From RBG-16-64-13 sp963718375 (GTDB taxonomy: Bacteria; Actinomycetota; Thermoleophilia; RBG-16-64-13): a stretch of DNA of 64,000 nucleotides. This document shows, piece after piece, positions 63,150-64,000 of the stretch (positions are counted from its first letter, which is position 1; every line of letters begins with the position of its first letter). The notes below the pieces were generated by a model. The model made no database searches, was not told the DNA's origin, and saw only the letters and a program-made list of their open reading frames with translations. Location: assembly GCA_963718375.1 (NCBI GenBank), contig CAVQZD010000005.1, positions 372,001-436,000 of the forward strand, in the 5' to 3' direction. Made by a program: the position numbers and the translations under genes.

Positions 63150-64000
63150 TCACTCCTCGATGCGAGGGAACAGCGGCGGGCCGGTCACCACCGCGCGACC
63201 GGGAACGAGTACGCCAGCATCCCAGCGGGCTTCGTCCCAGGAGGGCATGGCCGTCGCGTCCAGCCCGAGCCGCTCTCGGATGGCGAGCGCGGTGTGCGGG
63301 ATGAAGGGATAGAGTAGTACCGATAGGAGGCGCAGCCCCTCGGCCAGCTCCCAGAGGGTGGAGTCGAGCGTGTGCTTCGCCTCCGCGCTGTCGTCCTTCG
63401 CCAATTTCCACGGCGCGCTCTCCTCCACGTACCGGTTGAGCCTGCGCACGAACGCCCAGATGGTCTCGAGGGCCCCGGTGAGTTCGAGCTCCTCGATCTG
63501 CGCCCGAACCGCGGCGCAGGCGGCAGAAGCCTCCGTGCTCAGGAGGGATCTGACCGGTGTAGACACCACCCCGCCGCGGTACTTGCCGATCATGGAGACG
63601 GTCCGCGACACCAGGTTGCCCAGTTCGTTGGCAAGCTCGCTGTTGTAGCGGGCCTTGAAGCCCTCTTCGCTGACCATACCATCCTGCCCGAAGCTCACTT
63701 CGCGCAGGCAGTAGAAGCGGAAGGGGTCGGCGCCATACTGCTCGATGAGCGGGAACGGGTCCATGACATTGCCACGCGTCTTGGACATCTTCTCTCCGCC
63801 CAGCTTCAGGTAGCCGTGGATGAAGAGGTGCTCGGGCAGTTCGTAGCCTGCCGACATGAGCAGTGCCGGCCAGATGATGGCGTGGAACTTCAGGATGTCC
63901 TGCGCCATGAGGTGGTAGGTCGCGGGCCAAAAGCGGGCAAGATCTTGACCTGGAGCGTATGAGAGAGCGCTGAGGTAGTTGATCAAAGCGTCTACCCACA
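63150..64000 (-). CDS. metG: Methionyl-tRNA synthetase, C-terminal part (continues beyond window)
   Basis: The frame runs off the right edge and encodes the second half of MetG. WVDALINYLSAL, HGYLKLGGEKMSKTRGNVMDP (KMSKS loop seen as GEKMSKTRGN) and FRFYCLREVSFGQDG are typical of the catalytic core, and the anticodon-binding helical bundle follows (RLNRYVEESAPWKLAKD). The protein ends shortly after this at LFPRIEE, so it lacks the C-terminal tRNA-binding domain present in some MetG proteins. It heads the metG-tatD-rsmA-ispE cluster. Confidence 0.96.
   Translation of the reverse strand, partial: WVDALINYLSALSYAPGQDLARFWPATYHLMAQDILKFHAIIWPALLMSAGYELPEHLFIHGYLKLGGEKMSKTRGNVMDPFPLIEQYGADPFRFYCLREVSFGQDGMVSEEGFKARYNSELANELGNLVSRTVSMIGKYRGGVVSTPVRSLLSTEASAACAAVRAQIEELELTGALETIWAFVRRLNRYVEESAPWKLAKDDSAEAKHTLDSTLWELAEGLRLLSVLLYPFIPHTALAIRERLGLDATAMPSWDEARWDAGVLVPGRAVVTGPPLFPRIEE

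Overview
The window is dense, high-GC bacterial chromosome (about 60 % GC by eye). Nearly all genes lie on the minus strand, in long operons with many 4-base ATGA/GTGA overlaps. Nothing in it looks mobile, phage-derived or CRISPR-related. The host is most likely a deep-branching member of the Actinomycetota: it carries CarD and the actinobacterial eno-ftsB-DUF501-ppx block. It also has a long block in Bacillus-like order (tilS-hpt-ftsH-fol genes-dusB-lysS, then mcsA-mcsB-clpC-radA-disA, then ispD-ispF-cysS-rlmB-yacP-sigH). That mix points to an early-branching group (Coriobacteriia, Thermoleophilia or Geothermincolia type) rather than a Streptomyces or Mycobacterium relative. The taxonomic placement is inference.

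Layout: 1-4.2 kb holds a truncated unknown gene, a nucleotidyltransferase-like gene, glmM and a hexapeptide-repeat gene. 4.4-8.8 kb holds a MarR-controlled heterodimeric ABC exporter. 8.8-10.6 kb is a 42-residue TPR protein with a probable leaderless promoter. 10.7-14.2 kb is a biotin-dependent 12S/5S/1.3S transcarboxylase-like set. 14.3-15.9 kb holds two lipoproteins and tRNA-Thr. 16.0-28.1 kb is the sigH to mcsA block (RNA modification, isoprenoid precursors, c-di-AMP, CarD, RadA, ClpC/McsAB). 28.3-42.5 kb is lysS-greA-dusB and a cofactor block for CoA, NAD and folate, ending in ftsH-hpt-tilS. 42.5-48.2 kb is an accessory stretch (ferredoxin, sulfite-oxidase-like protein, HD-GYP protein, MFS transporter, SagB-type nitroreductase, membrane protein, tRNA-Leu). 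48.2-64 kb is a housekeeping block from ppx up to metG, including mfd, pth, rplY, prs, glmU, tRNA-Gln, ispE, rsmA and tatD.

Points that stand out: an McsB homologue that has lost its catalytic motifs; in-frame FolK-NadA and DUF501-Ppx fusions; a GlmU with only the uridylyltransferase domain, while a separate hexapeptide-repeat protein sits beside glmM; and four conserved genes (an ABC exporter half, radA, dusB, tilS) each broken by exactly one extra base. At least three to four genes also have a good ribosome binding site in front of ACG, CTG or ATC instead of ATG/GTG/TTG. The single-base breaks and odd starts may reflect sequence errors, which should be excluded before any biological reading.
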